This document shows, one piece after another, positions 1 through 6,419 of a DNA stretch of 25,870 bases (position 1 is its first letter; every line of letters begins with the position of its first letter). Origin of the DNA: a virus; IMG/VR virus record IMGVR_UViG_3300003690_000139, positions 1 through 25,870 of that record, one strand, 5' to 3'. The position numbers and the translations under genes are program-made. Under the pieces are notes generated by a model, which saw nothing but the letters and a program-made list of their open reading frames with translations, searched no databases and was not told where the DNA came from.

Positions 1-103
1 AATAATCGACGTATGGACTGAAATCATGAACCCCTGATTTTACAACATCCACCATGCCGTCGCCGCCGCATTCCTCGCATAAAAAGGTCATGGTCGCTGT
101 CAT
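1..103 (-). CDS. Partial small protein with CxxCxGxG zinc knuckle
   Basis: Only the first 34 codons lie in the window and the frame stays open to the edge. The start is chosen at 103 because its ATG overlaps the TGA stop of the upstream 225-residue gene (ATGA overlap) and a GGAGG ribosome site sits about ten bases upstream. The peptide begins MTATMTFLCEECGGDG, so a CxxCxGxG zinc knuckle of the DnaJ type sits at about residues 9-16. Such knuckles are common in very small phage proteins, where the function is usually unknown. It is the third gene of a minus-strand run (817-1194, 100-777, 1-103) and is probably co-transcribed with them. An alternative ATG four codons upstream has poor ribosome-site spacing. 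Confidence 0.6.
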   Translation of the reverse strand, partial: MTATMTFLCEECGGDGMVDVVKSGVHDFSPYVDY

Positions 104-777
104 TCTCGACATGCCTCCAGATAATTGTCATAGTCGCTGTCGAGCATCGCTTCCGGTTCGCCGGACCAATCGGCCTTGATGACTTTGTCGAAAATATCCT
201 CCGCGGCATCGCTGAACTTAGACTTCGACGAAAATATCACCGTCGCGGACCACGGCTGGTTTGCACACTGCTTACGCGTCACGAGCCGCCAGCCGCCCAC
301 TGATCCCACCTCTCCGCTATCCGCGGTAAAGAGATTGCGCTCCGGGTCCCACTGACCCCAGACCGTGCCCCCGTTTGTAGAAAGTATTGCTTTTTGGCCC
401 CATTCACCGCCAAAAACAGCTAGTTTTATGCTGCCGTCGAGCTCATGACAAACGCTGGCGTCAATCCACATTTCCTCTGTACATTTCCAAAGGTCGGTGA
501 ATTCGACAGCCTCGCCGTCGATGCGCCACTCACCACTGTCATAGGATAAGATCTCGTTGGCGGCTTCGGCCAACGAAAGGCGCCGGTCGATCACCGTCCC
601 TTCACGGTCAATTACAGTGTATTTTTTCTCGCCCGACTCTTCTTTTGGTGGGGTGGTAATCCAATTGGCGGCATCGGCCAATGTGTCGCGGTCTCCTTGA
701 GACATCTTATACCCGCCCGACGATTTACGCTGATCGCGGATAACGATAAGGCGGTTGGTGAGCTCATGTTTCTGCAT
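100..777 (-). CDS. Hypothetical protein, 225 residues
   Basis: A long open frame with coherent composition that I do not recognise. Near the N-terminus is a basic stretch (residues 1-25). Around residues 50-95 there is a segment reading YTVIDREGTVIDRRLSLAEAANEIL, which looks like a short beta hairpin followed by a helix. The remainder is rich in Trp and Gly (FGGEWGQK, GTVWGQWD, VGGWRL), consistent with a beta-rich fold. There is no signal peptide or membrane segment. The ribosome site before the start is weak (GCGAGAACCAG). It lies 39 bases downstream of the 817-1194 gene and overlaps the next gene by four bases, so it is probably in one operon with both. Its role is unknown. Confidence 0.7.
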   Translation of the reverse strand: MQKHELTNRLIVIRDQRKSSGGYKMSQGDRDTLADAANWITTPPKEESGEKKYTVIDREGTVIDRRLSLAEAANEILSYDSGEWRIDGEAVEFTDLWKCTEEMWIDASVCHELDGSIKLAVFGGEWGQKAILSTNGGTVWGQWDPERNLFTADSGEVGSVGGWRLVTRKQCANQPWSATVIFSSKSKFSDAAEDIFDKVIKADWSGEPEAMLDSDYDNYLEACRE

Positions 778-798
778 CTGGTTCTCGCTTTCTTTGAT

Positions 799-831
799 GT
801 TTAAACGTCTTAGTTTCTAAGACCACTCAAT
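799..831 (-). terminator. Small hairpin plus GTTTAAAC downstream of the 817-1194 gene
   Basis: Read on the minus strand, the stop codon of the 125-residue gene is part of TCTTAG-AAA-CTAAGA, a 6-bp stem with a 3-base loop, followed by CGTTTAAACATC. There is no U-run, so this may attenuate or process the transcript rather than terminate it. The 14-mer GACGTTTAAACATC recurs at 6373-6386. Confidence 0.3.
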
Positions 832-1194
832 TTCACGATTAACTGTGAGGAGGTTCTCACATCCATCAGAACTTCGTAGCTCTATGTCCTCATACTCCTC
901 CCCTATGCGTATAAATTCATACGCACATGTATTGGATTTGTTGTTTCGATCAAAACGCTCTAACGCATCTTCCATAGCCACTACTCCGGCATAAGTGTCG
1001 TACCACTTATATTCTTCCAGATCGCAACAAAGCACCCTGTATCCGTCCCCTGGTGCCAACCACACCGGGTTGTTGGCGGACTCCGTAAAATCAAACTCAT
1101 CAGGGACATTCTCATCCACCCACAGTTTGAGGGCTGGAAAATCTTTTTCTTCGTGGGTGTAGAAAATTATCTTCACAACACTTCGGTATCCCAT
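817..1194 (-). CDS. Hypothetical protein, 125 residues
   Basis: The frame can be opened upstream to 1215, but the start at 1194 (MGYRSVVKIIFYTHEEKD) is preferred because GAAGGA lies about eight bases before it. The N-terminal 'MGYRS.V...' pattern is one I have seen in small phage and plasmid proteins of unknown function. The protein is acidic and Trp/Tyr-rich, with a beta-strand start, and has no membrane segment or catalytic motif I can name. It is the first gene of the leftward unit driven by a predicted promoter at 1233-1262. A GTTTAAAC octamer and a small hairpin (TCTTAG aaa CTAAGA) follow its stop codon. Confidence 0.65.
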   Translation of the reverse strand: MGYRSVVKIIFYTHEEKDFPALKLWVDENVPDEFDFTESANNPVWLAPGDGYRVLCCDLEEYKWYDTYAGVVAMEDALERFDRNNKSNTCAYEFIRIGEEYEDIELRSSDGCENLLTVNREIEWS

Positions 1195-1232
1195 TATAAA
1201 TCCTTCGCTTTCCATCAGTGCCCGCCAATACC

Positions 1233-1262
1233 TTCATATCCCATGCGGATGGGGGGTGTCAA
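1233..1262 (-). promoter_or_regulatory. Predicted sigma-70-type promoter for the leftward 817-1 gene run
   Basis: On the minus strand a perfect TTGACA (1257-1262) is followed after 18 bases by TATGAA (1233-1238). The spacer contains CCGCATGGG, related to the CCCATG element in the spacers of other promoters in this region. It lies about 40 bases upstream of the 1194 start and just past the stop of the ATPase gene. Confidence 0.55.
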
Positions 1263-1268
1263 TACTGG

Positions 1269-2723
1269 TCATGGGATATCACATCTCGCGCCAAGGCGTA
1301 TCGCCAGCTTGGCGCTTAACATGCAAATTGCGTCGTGAAACTTGTGGTCGAAGTGGTCTCCGCAGAAGTGATGGGCGAATTCGTGCAGCAGCACGGCAAG
1401 TTGCTTCTGGAAGTTTTCCTCGCGGAACCACGCAGCTCCATTGTTCGCGTTTATGTCCAGGCATCCTTGCCCATATGCCGCTGTGAAGTTGGAGACCTTT
1501 ACAAGACGGACGGACAAGTGATGCCCGATCAGCTCCGTATGTAATTCTTTGGCATAGGCGACGAGCCGCGCTTGGTCCACGGTCCACTCAGACTCTGGCA
1601 CAATAGTCACGGGTTCCGCGTTTGGGTCGTCCGAATATGGTCGAGGAGACGGAGTGACCCGCCCAGCCGGAAGGATCGCCCCGGCGTCTTTGGCATTCGC
1701 CCATAGGCCGCTGGTCATGCTACCCCCCGGTACGACTGTGTAACCCTTCGACACCGCGATCTTATTCGCCTCTGGGTCTGACGGATCGTAAGCAACGCGC
1801 TTTTCGCCGTAGCGGGAAGTAACAACCCGTTCGACAGCCTCATCGGTTACGCGCTCATCGGCTGCGGCGGAGCTAACCCAATCGTCCGTGGCGTCATCGT
1901 CGTCGAGCAGATGCCCGGCCTCATTCAGCACCGCCACGCGGAGCGCCGCCAAATAAGTGGGGGTGACGTTATCGCGGTCCATGTTAAGCGGGATTTTTTG
2001 CTGCACGTTGATATGCCACTTGTCTCCGTCCAGCTCGACAACCGGGATGCCCATCTCGTAAATCGTCGCCGTCTCGCCATCGCGTACCTCGAAAAGCTCG
2101 ACAATGGTCCGGCGCGTCGTGCGCTTCATGTTACCCTCAGCGTCAGAGATGACTGTCGGCAGCGGGATCGTAAACTCACACACCTTATCGTGTGCTGAGA
2201 GCTGGAAACATTCGCCTAATATCTCAATCGAGGTCGAGATGCCTGTGGGTGCCAGAAATGTTCGGACGTAATCCGCGAAGGATCGTACCTCATTGGCGCG
2301 GAGGTCCATTGTGCCGACGAACGATGACCCCTGTTCCCGGCGCTTGCGTAAAGAGTGCCGCCCGCTTGCGTCGAATCTTACCGCGTGGTTGACCGAAACG
2401 ATCTCCGCCTTTTTGCAAAGCGACAGGACGAGCTTCTCGCCCAAGTTAAAGCGACCACGCTTAGTCGGATCGGCCTTTTTTTCGGAGGGTTTGAACAGCG
2501 TGAACGCATCGGCTATGTCGCGCCATCCGTCCGGGTCATCGTCGATGACCTCGACGCGGTACGCGCTGCCCTTTTCTTTGGCGATCTTGACCGACACGCT
2601 GGACACGTTTTGGTCCCACGCGTTCTGAAGTAATTCCGCGATAGCGAAGGTCCGGCTTTTGCCATCGAGAAGTTGGGCGAGCCCAGGCTTGCTGACTTCA
2701 AACCAATTATTTTTTGTAGTCAT
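1269..2723 (-). CDS. GHKL-type ATPase with C-terminal HExxH metallopeptidase-like motif
   Basis: The N-terminal half carries the Bergerat-fold ATP-binding signatures. The N-box is E30-LLQ-N34-AWD37, the G1 box is around DDDPDGW (61-67), and the G2-like box is G90-RFNLGEK (90-97). This places it near the MutL/Hsp90/MORC-like HATPase_c_3 group. The far C-terminus has LLHEFAHHFCGDHFDH, a zinc-metallopeptidase-type HExxH (H447-E448-x-x-H451) with further Asp/His ligand candidates downstream (456-463). The linker between is Asp/Ala-rich. The start at 2723 is chosen over 2765 because GAAAGAAGAA precedes it; the upstream ATG falls within the predicted promoter. It has its own divergent promoter. ATP-driven conformational change coupled to proteolysis or zinc binding is an inference. 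Similar phage proteins are usually annotated only as 'ATP-binding protein'. Confidence 0.8.
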   Translation of the reverse strand: MTTKNNWFEVSKPGLAQLLDGKSRTFAIAELLQNAWDQNVSSVSVKIAKEKGSAYRVEVIDDDPDGWRDIADAFTLFKPSEKKADPTKRGRFNLGEKLVLSLCKKAEIVSVNHAVRFDASGRHSLRKRREQGSSFVGTMDLRANEVRSFADYVRTFLAPTGISTSIEILGECFQLSAHDKVCEFTIPLPTVISDAEGNMKRTTRRTIVELFEVRDGETATIYEMGIPVVELDGDKWHINVQQKIPLNMDRDNVTPTYLAALRVAVLNEAGHLLDDDDATDDWVSSAAADERVTDEAVERVVTSRYGEKRVAYDPSDPEANKIAVSKGYTVVPGGSMTSGLWANAKDAGAILPAGRVTPSPRPYSDDPNAEPVTIVPESEWTVDQARLVAYAKELHTELIGHHLSVRLVKVSNFTAAYGQGCLDINANNGAAWFREENFQKQLAVLLHEFAHHFCGDHFDHKFHDAICMLSAKLAIRLGARCDIP

Positions 2724-2753
2724 ATTTCTTCTTTCTTCTTTAGTCTCCCATCT

Positions 2754-2782
2754 ATGATGGACCATTTAGACCCGGTTGTCAA
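2754..2782 (-). promoter_or_regulatory. Predicted promoter for the GHKL ATPase gene
   Basis: On the minus strand TTGACA (2777-2782), a 17-base spacer, then CATCAT (2754-2759). The -10 region lies in the palindrome CCATC-TAT-GATGG (2748-2760). An exact copy of that palindrome overlaps the -10 region of the divergent plus-strand promoter 84 bases away, so one regulator could act on both. Confidence 0.55.
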
Positions 2783-2814
2783 ACCCCCTTGCTTTCCCTG
2801 TGTTTTTTGGAGGG

Positions 2815-2843
2815 TTGACCTTACCAATCATCCCATCTATGAT
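2815..2843 (+). promoter_or_regulatory. Predicted promoter for the DUF6011-like gene
   Basis: TTGACC (2815-2820), a 17-base spacer ending CATCCCATC, then TATGAT (2838-2843). The palindrome CCATC-TAT-GATGG overlaps the -10 element. The transcript would begin near the conserved leader motif ATCAACAACG, which is shared with other promoters in the window. Confidence 0.6.
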
Positions 2844-2882
2844 GGACCATCAACAACGATGAAGGATGAAGGATTAATTATT

Positions 2883-3737
2883 ATGACTAATACAGACATC
2901 TTCAGCGCCGACTTCGACGACGGGTTCGACGCCACTGTTTCCACGGCCCCCGATAAGCGTGGGGCGTTCGTCGTGAAAGCGCGGTTCGTCGAGCCCTGCC
3001 CATCGTGCCACGGCTCAGGTCGCTTTATCTCATTTCGTGGCCGCGACGTCGGACCCTGCTTTAAGTGCAAAGGTAAAGGCGAACTCGTATTCCGGCAGCA
3101 CAAATCCGTGCGTGTCGCAGCTAAAGCTAAACGCGAAGAACGTAAAATCCGTGACCGCGAAGAAAATATCGAGGCCTTCAAAACCGCGCACCCCGACGTG
3201 TGGGCATGGATGGACGGATCGACTTTTGAGTTCGCCGTCAGCCTCCGGCAAGGCATCGAGAAATTCGGTTCACTGACCGATAAGCAGCTCGCTGCGGCAG
3301 AGAAATGTGCTGCCAAACTCGCTGGGTTCAAAGCAGCCGATGCCGAGCGCGAAAACAACGCTGTCGAGGTCGATCTGGCAAAGATCAACGAAGCTTTCGC
3401 CAATGCGAAGGCCTCCGGCCTCAAGTGGCCGAAAGTGCGTTTCGCGGGCCTTACTATATCGCTTGCAGGAGATCGCTCGCGCTTTCCAGGATCGCTCCAG
3501 GTCAAGGCCGATGGCGTCTGGATTGGCCGTATCGTCGAGGGCAAGTTCTCTCGCGGTCGCGATTGCACCGATGACCTCGCACAGCGCGTCGTAGAGACAT
3601 GTTCCGACCCCAAGGCAGCAGCTACCGCACATGGTGTCGAAACCGGCTCCTGCTCGTGCTGTGGCCGCGAGCTGACGAACACGGTAAGCGTCGAGCTGGG
3701 CATCGGCCCGATCTGCGCTAAGAAGTTCGGATGGTGA
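2883..3737 (+). CDS. Zinc-knuckle protein with DUF6011-like C-terminus
   Basis: A 284-residue protein with two CxxCxGxG knuckles (C39/C42 in CPSCHGSG and C59/C62 in CFKCKGKG), like half of a DnaJ zinc-finger domain. A Lys/Arg/Glu-rich helical segment follows (about 78-105). The C-terminus, CSCCGRELTN..SVELGIGPICAKKFG (residues 257-282), matches the pattern I know from DUF6011, a putative zinc-binding tail found in phage and plasmid proteins. The start at 2883 is chosen over 2860 and longer frames because GAAGGAT lies upstream; longer versions would begin inside the predicted promoter. The zinc motifs suggest nucleic-acid or protein binding. No enzymatic motif is visible. It has its own promoter and is followed by the 308-bp non-coding region. 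Confidence 0.75.
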   Translation: MTNTDIFSADFDDGFDATVSTAPDKRGAFVVKARFVEPCPSCHGSGRFISFRGRDVGPCFKCKGKGELVFRQHKSVRVAAKAKREERKIRDREENIEAFKTAHPDVWAWMDGSTFEFAVSLRQGIEKFGSLTDKQLAAAEKCAAKLAGFKAADAERENNAVEVDLAKINEAFANAKASGLKWPKVRFAGLTISLAGDRSRFPGSLQVKADGVWIGRIVEGKFSRGRDCTDDLAQRVVETCSDPKAAATAHGVETGSCSCCGRELTNTVSVELGIGPICAKKFGW

Positions 3738-3777
3738 AAGGACTAATAGAACAAATAGAGAACCATTTCTACCGTCA

Positions 3778-3799
3778 CTATATACTGGCGTTTTCAAAA
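3778..3799 (+). repeat. Left arm of 22-bp inverted repeat
   Basis: CTATATACTGGCGTTTTCAAAA pairs with the reverse complement of 4013-4034 at 21 of 22 positions. Confidence 0.7.
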
Positions 3800-3905
3800 A
3801 AAAGTTTTGAAAATAGAATTATGGACGTAAAAAAGTGTCAAAGTGTGACGAGATTTATTTCATCACGAATCACTGAACAATAACAACATCTTAGAGCTAT
3901 TTACT

Positions 3906-3956
3906 CGTTACAACCGTCGTAACACATCGTTACACATTTGGGCTATACGTCACACT
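3906..3956 (+). repeat. CGTNACA iteron-like repeats
   Basis: CGTTACAAC (3906), CGTAACACA (3918), CGTTACACA (3928) and CGTCACACT (3948) are spaced 12, 10 and 20 bases apart, close to whole DNA turns. A fifth copy lies on the opposite strand at 3842-3850. Such phasing suits cooperative binding by TerS or a replication initiator. Confidence 0.45.
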
Positions 3957-3977
3957 TTGTTTTCAACTTTCTAGCCG

Positions 3978-4000
3978 AAGGCCCGTTTGACGTGGGCTTT
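3978..4000 (+). terminator. Possible intrinsic terminator
   Basis: AAGGCCC-gtttgacgt-GGGCTTT forms a 6-7-bp stem with a short T tail (GGGCTTTTAG). It could end transcription of the 2883-3737 gene before terS. The U-run is short, so it is modest at best. Confidence 0.35.
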
Positions 4001-4012
4001 TAGCATCGTTAG

Positions 4013-4034
4013 TTTTGAAAACGCTAGTATATAG
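4013..4034 (-). repeat. Right arm of 22-bp inverted repeat, abutting terS
   Basis: Partner of 3778-3799 with one mismatch. It ends only 11 bases before the TTG start of terS and overlaps the region where the terS ribosome site begins (ATAGGGG). Confidence 0.7.
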
Positions 4035-4045
4035 GGGCAGCTAAT

Positions 4046-4630
4046 TTGAAGCGCCGGATTGACACCAAAGCGGAAGAGATCGAGGAAACGCATGGTCGAA
4101 TCCTGACTGTGCGGCAGAAGACATTCGCTCGAAATTATGTGGACGGAACGCATTCAAATGCGGAGTGCGCGAGGGCGGCGGGCTACTCCGACAAAAACGG
4201 CGCAGCGAGGTTTCAGGCGGCGAAGCTCTTGAGCAAAGATCGCTTCCCCCACGTTTCCGAATATATCTCAGAATTACGTGAAGAGCGTGAACGGAAATTT
4301 GGCGTAACTCTTATGGGTCAGCTCAAACGGCTTCGTGAGTTGTCCGAAGGGGCTGAAGAGAGTAACCAATTTTCCGCCGCCATCAACGCAGAAGTTAAGC
4401 GCAGTGCGTTAGGCGGGTTGACGACAGACCGACGTGAAACCTCTCACTTCCACGCTATCGAAAACATGACTAGAGATGAGGTCGAGGACCGGCTTTCTGA
4501 GCTTAGGAAATCTCATCCGACAGTTTTCGAGGCTGATTTTAAGGTGATCGATGACGCAAAAACCGGAGGCTCTATTCTGGAAAAACCTTCGCAAGGCAAT
4601 GCCCCTAAGCTGGAACACGACACGGATTGA
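4046..4630 (+). CDS. terS: Terminase small subunit-like protein
   Basis: A 194-residue protein. Residues 20-50 (LTVRQKTFARNYVDGTHSNAECARAAGYSD) match the N-terminal helix-turn-helix of the Terminase_2 small-subunit family: 'LT.+Q..F...Y....N...AA..AGYS'. The next segment, ending with helices around FGVTLMGQLKRLRELSEGAEE, fits the oligomerisation part. TerS recognises the packaging site and delivers DNA to the large subunit. It starts with TTG, with GGGG about eight bases upstream. Its 3' end overlaps the nuclease gene by 80 bases. Unusually, the large terminase is not adjacent but starts 4.1 kb downstream, beyond a block of small cassette genes. The C-terminal 70 residues are acidic and less conserved-looking. 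Confidence 0.8.
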   Translation: MKRRIDTKAEEIEETHGRILTVRQKTFARNYVDGTHSNAECARAAGYSDKNGAARFQAAKLLSKDRFPHVSEYISELREERERKFGVTLMGQLKRLRELSEGAEESNQFSAAINAEVKRSALGGLTTDRRETSHFHAIENMTRDEVEDRLSELRKSHPTVFEADFKVIDDAKTGGSILEKPSQGNAPKLEHDTD

Positions 4631-5144
4631 AAACCGTTACGGCGGCGGCATTCCTGACGTTCATGTCTGTGCCGAGGGGCACCCGTTCTGGATTGAGCTG
4701 AAAACCACCAAGAACAACCGAATAAATCTATCCGCGCACCAAGTTGCTTGGCTTTTTTCCTATTCCCAATCGGGCGGCGTTGGTTTTATCCTTGTTCGGC
4801 ACCTCGAACACCGTTCGATGTATTTGTTCGACGGGGCCCATGGTCGGGGGTTAGCGGAACACGGTTTTCGGGCCGTTGACCTTGTTTCGGGGCCAAATGG
4901 TTCGGGTTTCGGGGAACCGAACACTGTTCGGGCAGATGGTTCGGGGTCGGGGTTAAATGGTTCGGGGCCGTCCGAACACTGTTCGGGGAAACCGAACACC
5001 GTTCGGTTAAATGATTCGGGTTCGGGTTCGGGGGTAAATGATTCGGGTTCGGGTTCGGGTTCGGGTTCGGGGATAAAGGTTCCTTGCCGGTGGTCCGGCT
5101 CGGATTGGCAGGGGCTGATGGACGCGATGATCCAGACAAAATAG
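4551..5144 (+). CDS. VRR-NUC/Hjc-like PD-(D/E)XK nuclease with repeat-expanded C-terminus
   Basis: The core (residues 1-90) has a nuclease layout: a conserved Glu in EALFWKNL, RIENRYGGGIPDVHV with catalytic Asp, then PFWIELKTT giving the ExK pair, then Gln in SAHQVAW. This is the PD-(D/E)XK pattern of VRR-NUC and Holliday-junction-resolvase-like phage enzymes, which probably cut branched DNA before or during packaging. From about residue 113 to 172 the protein becomes Gly/Ser/Asn linker encoded by TTCGGG repeats and CCGAACA-type palindromes. It then ends with WSGSDWQGLMDAM, which looks like the original C-terminal motif. The repeats therefore seem inserted in frame. Its start overlaps terS by 80 bases; a start at MPLSW (4599) would lose the conserved Glu. 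A palindrome follows the stop. Confidence 0.75.
   Translation: MTQKPEALFWKNLRKAMPLSWNTTRIENRYGGGIPDVHVCAEGHPFWIELKTTKNNRINLSAHQVAWLFSYSQSGGVGFILVRHLEHRSMYLFDGAHGRGLAEHGFRAVDLVSGPNGSGFGEPNTVRADGSGSGLNGSGPSEHCSGKPNTVRLNDSGSGSGVNDSGSGSGSGSGIKVPCRWSGSDWQGLMDAMIQTK
4804..5006 (+). repeat. Palindromes of the CCGAACAC(T/C)GTTCGG family inside the nuclease gene
   Basis: Near-identical 15-bp palindromes occur at 4917-4931, 4972-4986 and 4992-5006, with a diverged TCGAACACCGTTCGA at 4804-4818. Within the frame they encode PNTVR, EHCSG or related peptides. They alternate with GGTTCGGGG units and the recurrent 'AAATGGTTCGGG' phrase. Confidence 0.7.
4886..5072 (+). repeat. G-rich TTCGGG repeat tract, locus 1 (coding)
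   Basis: GTTCGGG/TTCGGGG units occur throughout. The end is an uninterrupted run in which five G-tracts start at 5045, 5051, 5057, 5063 and 5069, each separated by TTC. This meets the standard G-quadruplex pattern on the plus strand and encodes SGSGSG. Confidence 0.75.
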
Positions 5145-5180
5145 GCCGGACTGTTTAAACAGCCCGGCCCTTGTTTCTAA
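5144..5180. terminator. Palindromic terminator centred on GTTTAAAC between convergent genes
   Basis: A 26-bp palindrome (5144-5169) with one mismatch has GTTTAAAC at its centre and begins on the last base of the nuclease stop codon. It is followed by CCTTGTTT. It sits between the nuclease gene and the convergent 5204-5437 gene, so it could terminate in both directions. Confidence 0.55.
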
Positions 5181-5203
5181 TTGCCGCGTTTATTTTTTGA
5201 TGG

Positions 5204-5437
5204 CTACCTCTTTATCATGGTTTTCAGCTCAGCTTTAATCTGGCGCGCTTTTTCGCCGCGCCAGGTAGTCGCATTGCTGAGAAAATAAAGCACAATGCTT
5301 TTGCCGCTATCAAAGATAAAATTATCTCGTACGGATGATAGTTCGTGCATCGCTTCGAGATATGGCTTTGCGGCGTAGTTTACTTTGCTCCAATCGTTCT
5401 CGATTTCGTTGGCTATTTCAAATAGTGGTCTAGTCAT
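5204..5437 (-). CDS. Conserved small phage/plasmid protein, 77 residues
   Basis: The sequence MTRPLFEIANEIENDWSKV, followed by YAAKPYLEAMHEL, then DSGKSIVLYFLSNATTWRGEKARQIKAELK, matches a small, strongly conserved family I recall in many phages and actinobacterial and proteobacterial plasmids. Its function is not established. It appears mostly helical and soluble. The start at 5437 is chosen because GGAAAGGGAATGAA precedes it; the frame can be opened further upstream but through a likely promoter region. It faces the nuclease gene tail to tail and the 5516 gene head to head, with the intervening 78 bases holding regulatory sequence. A TTGACT on its strand (5493-5498) may be its -35, but no good -10 at the usual distance is visible. 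Confidence 0.75.
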   Translation of the reverse strand: MTRPLFEIANEIENDWSKVNYAAKPYLEAMHELSSVRDNFIFDSGKSIVLYFLSNATTWRGEKARQIKAELKTMIKR

Positions 5438-5459
5438 TTCATTCCCTTTCCTGTCGCTG

Positions 5460-5488
5460 TTGCGTTCCACCTTCTCCCATGTTAGACA
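5460..5488 (+). promoter_or_regulatory. Candidate promoter for the 5516-6265 gene
   Basis: TTGCGT (5460-5465), a 17-base spacer ending CTTCTCCCATGT, then TAGACA (5483-5488). Both hexamers are weaker than in the other modules, but the spacer closely matches those at 7909-7925 and 8215-8231. Confidence 0.4.
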
Positions 5489-5515
5489 GACTAAGTCAAT
5501 TGCGGGAGGGAAAAA

Positions 5516-6265
5516 ATGCAAAAAAACAGAACTACTAGCGCGATCATTTACGAAGGTCCGTCATTAATCGATGGCGGCCCGATTGTAGTTATTGCAATTG
5601 TGTCAAAACGCAATCGCAAAACGGGCGATATGCTTCAAACCTATATCCAGCGCGCGGACGTTCCGCCCGTCGAGGCCTCGCGTTTAGGCCTTGATGCCTC
5701 ACAATGTGGAGCCTGTCCTTTGCGCGGTATTGCCAACCTTGAAAAAAAGACCGGACAAGCTGATAAACGCGCGTGCTACGTGCTTTTAGGACAAGGCCCG
5801 ACGGGCGTTTACAAAACGTATAAGGCAGAAAAATACCGCCACGCGGTAGGTCACGCTGATATTGCCGCGCTGGGTGCTGATCGCATGGTCCGAATTGGAA
5901 CTTACGGCGACGGGGCAGCCGTTCCGTCTTACATTTGGGATTCGCTTCTGTCCGAATCGATAGGGCATACCGCCTATACTCATCAGAGCGCGAATTGCGC
6001 GACTAGCTTTGACGGCTCGCGTTATATGGTCTCAGCCGACAGTGAGCAGGCCGCGCGCGCTGCATGGTCCCAAGGATACCGCACGTTTCGCGTTATCGCG
6101 TCGGTGAATGAGCTGGCAAGTGAGGAGATCCTCTGCCCAGCGAGCAAAGAAGCGGGGCGGCGTACACAATGCGCGAGCTGTAAGCTTTGTGGGGGCGCGA
6201 GCGTCAAAGCTAAGAGCATTGCCATAGTGGCTCATGGCGCGGGCGCTAGGCATTTCGGGGCTTAG
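5516..6265 (+). CDS. Conserved phage protein with Cys clusters (DUF7227-like)
   Basis: A 249-residue protein. Its order of motifs matches a phage family I recall as DUF7227: GLDASQCGACPLRG (about 59-71), CYVLLGQGPTGVYKTY (about 87-102), RIGTYGDGAAVP (about 126-137), GHTAYTHQS and MVSADSEQAA, then CPASKEAG..TQCASCKLCGG near residues 207-226. The paired CxxC clusters at both ends suggest a zinc or iron-sulfur site. No function is established that I know of. The start at 5516 has GGGAGG about six bases upstream. Its last three codons (TTC GGG GCT) already belong to the G-rich repeat that continues beyond the stop, so the repeat tract abuts or has invaded the gene end. Confidence 0.75.
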   Translation: MQKNRTTSAIIYEGPSLIDGGPIVVIAIVSKRNRKTGDMLQTYIQRADVPPVEASRLGLDASQCGACPLRGIANLEKKTGQADKRACYVLLGQGPTGVYKTYKAEKYRHAVGHADIAALGADRMVRIGTYGDGAAVPSYIWDSLLSESIGHTAYTHQSANCATSFDGSRYMVSADSEQAARAAWSQGYRTFRVIASVNELASEEILCPASKEAGRRTQCASCKLCGGASVKAKSIAIVAHGAGARHFGA

Positions 6266-6347
6266 GGTTCGGGGCTTTCGGGTTCGGGGCTTTCGGGTTC
6301 GGGCCTTGGGGTATTAGGGTATTAGGGTATTAGGGTATTAGGGTATG
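6254..6347 (+). repeat. G-rich repeat tract, locus 2 (TTCGGG, then TATTAGGG units)
   Basis: Begins in the last codons of the preceding gene. It contains GGGTTCGGGGCTTTC units, followed by four exact tandem TATTAGGG octamers (6312-6343). The G-tracts are spaced so that quadruplex formation on the plus strand is possible. Confidence 0.7.
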
Positions 6348-6372
6348 TAGGCAGTGTAAACATTATATAGGG

Positions 6373-6419
6373 GACGTTTAAACATCGCCCCTTGCCAAGT
6401 TAGGCGGCGTCTTTTTATT
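6373..6419 (+). terminator. Possible terminator with GTTTAAAC
   Basis: GACGTTTAAACATCGCCCC is followed by CCAAGTTAGGCGGCGTC and TTTTTATTT. GACG/CGTC with inner CGCC/GGCG pairing could form an imperfect hairpin before the U-rich stretch. The downstream TCTTTTTATTTCTTGCTGGC block is repeated exactly at 7880-7906. Confidence 0.4.

Larger units (their letters stand above)
3738..4045. other. 308-bp AT-rich non-coding region with nested inverted repeats upstream of terS
   Basis: No credible gene lies here. It holds an outer 22-bp inverted repeat (3778-3799 against 4013-4034, one mismatch) and an inner perfect 11-bp inverted repeat AAAGTGTGACG/CGTCACACTTT (3840-3850, 3948-3958). A series of CGTNACA repeats lies near 3906, 3918, 3928 and 3948, and a terminator-like hairpin at 3978-4000. 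The two inverted repeats are nearly concentric (centres about 3899 and 3906). Placement just before the small terminase suits a packaging (pac/cos) site; the repeats and AT-richness would also suit a replication origin or an operator. Neither can be decided from sequence alone. Confidence 0.5.

Noticed and set aside
2837-3797. Antisense frames of 175 and 288 codons opposite the zinc-knuckle gene
   Set aside because: Shadow frames in GC-rich coding DNA. The plus strand has a promoter, a ribosome site and recognisable Cys motifs.
4917-5006. CCGAACACTGTTCGG palindromes as LexA/SOS boxes
   Set aside because: The alphaproteobacterial LexA box is GTTC-N7-GTTC and the Gram-positive one GAAC-N4-GTTC. 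Here the spacing is GAAC-N3-GTTC and the copies are inside a coding repeat.
6312-6343. TATTAGGG tandem units as a true telomere or linear-genome end
   Set aside because: The tract is internal, only four units long and followed by normal genes. There is no hairpin-telomere or protelomerase signal.
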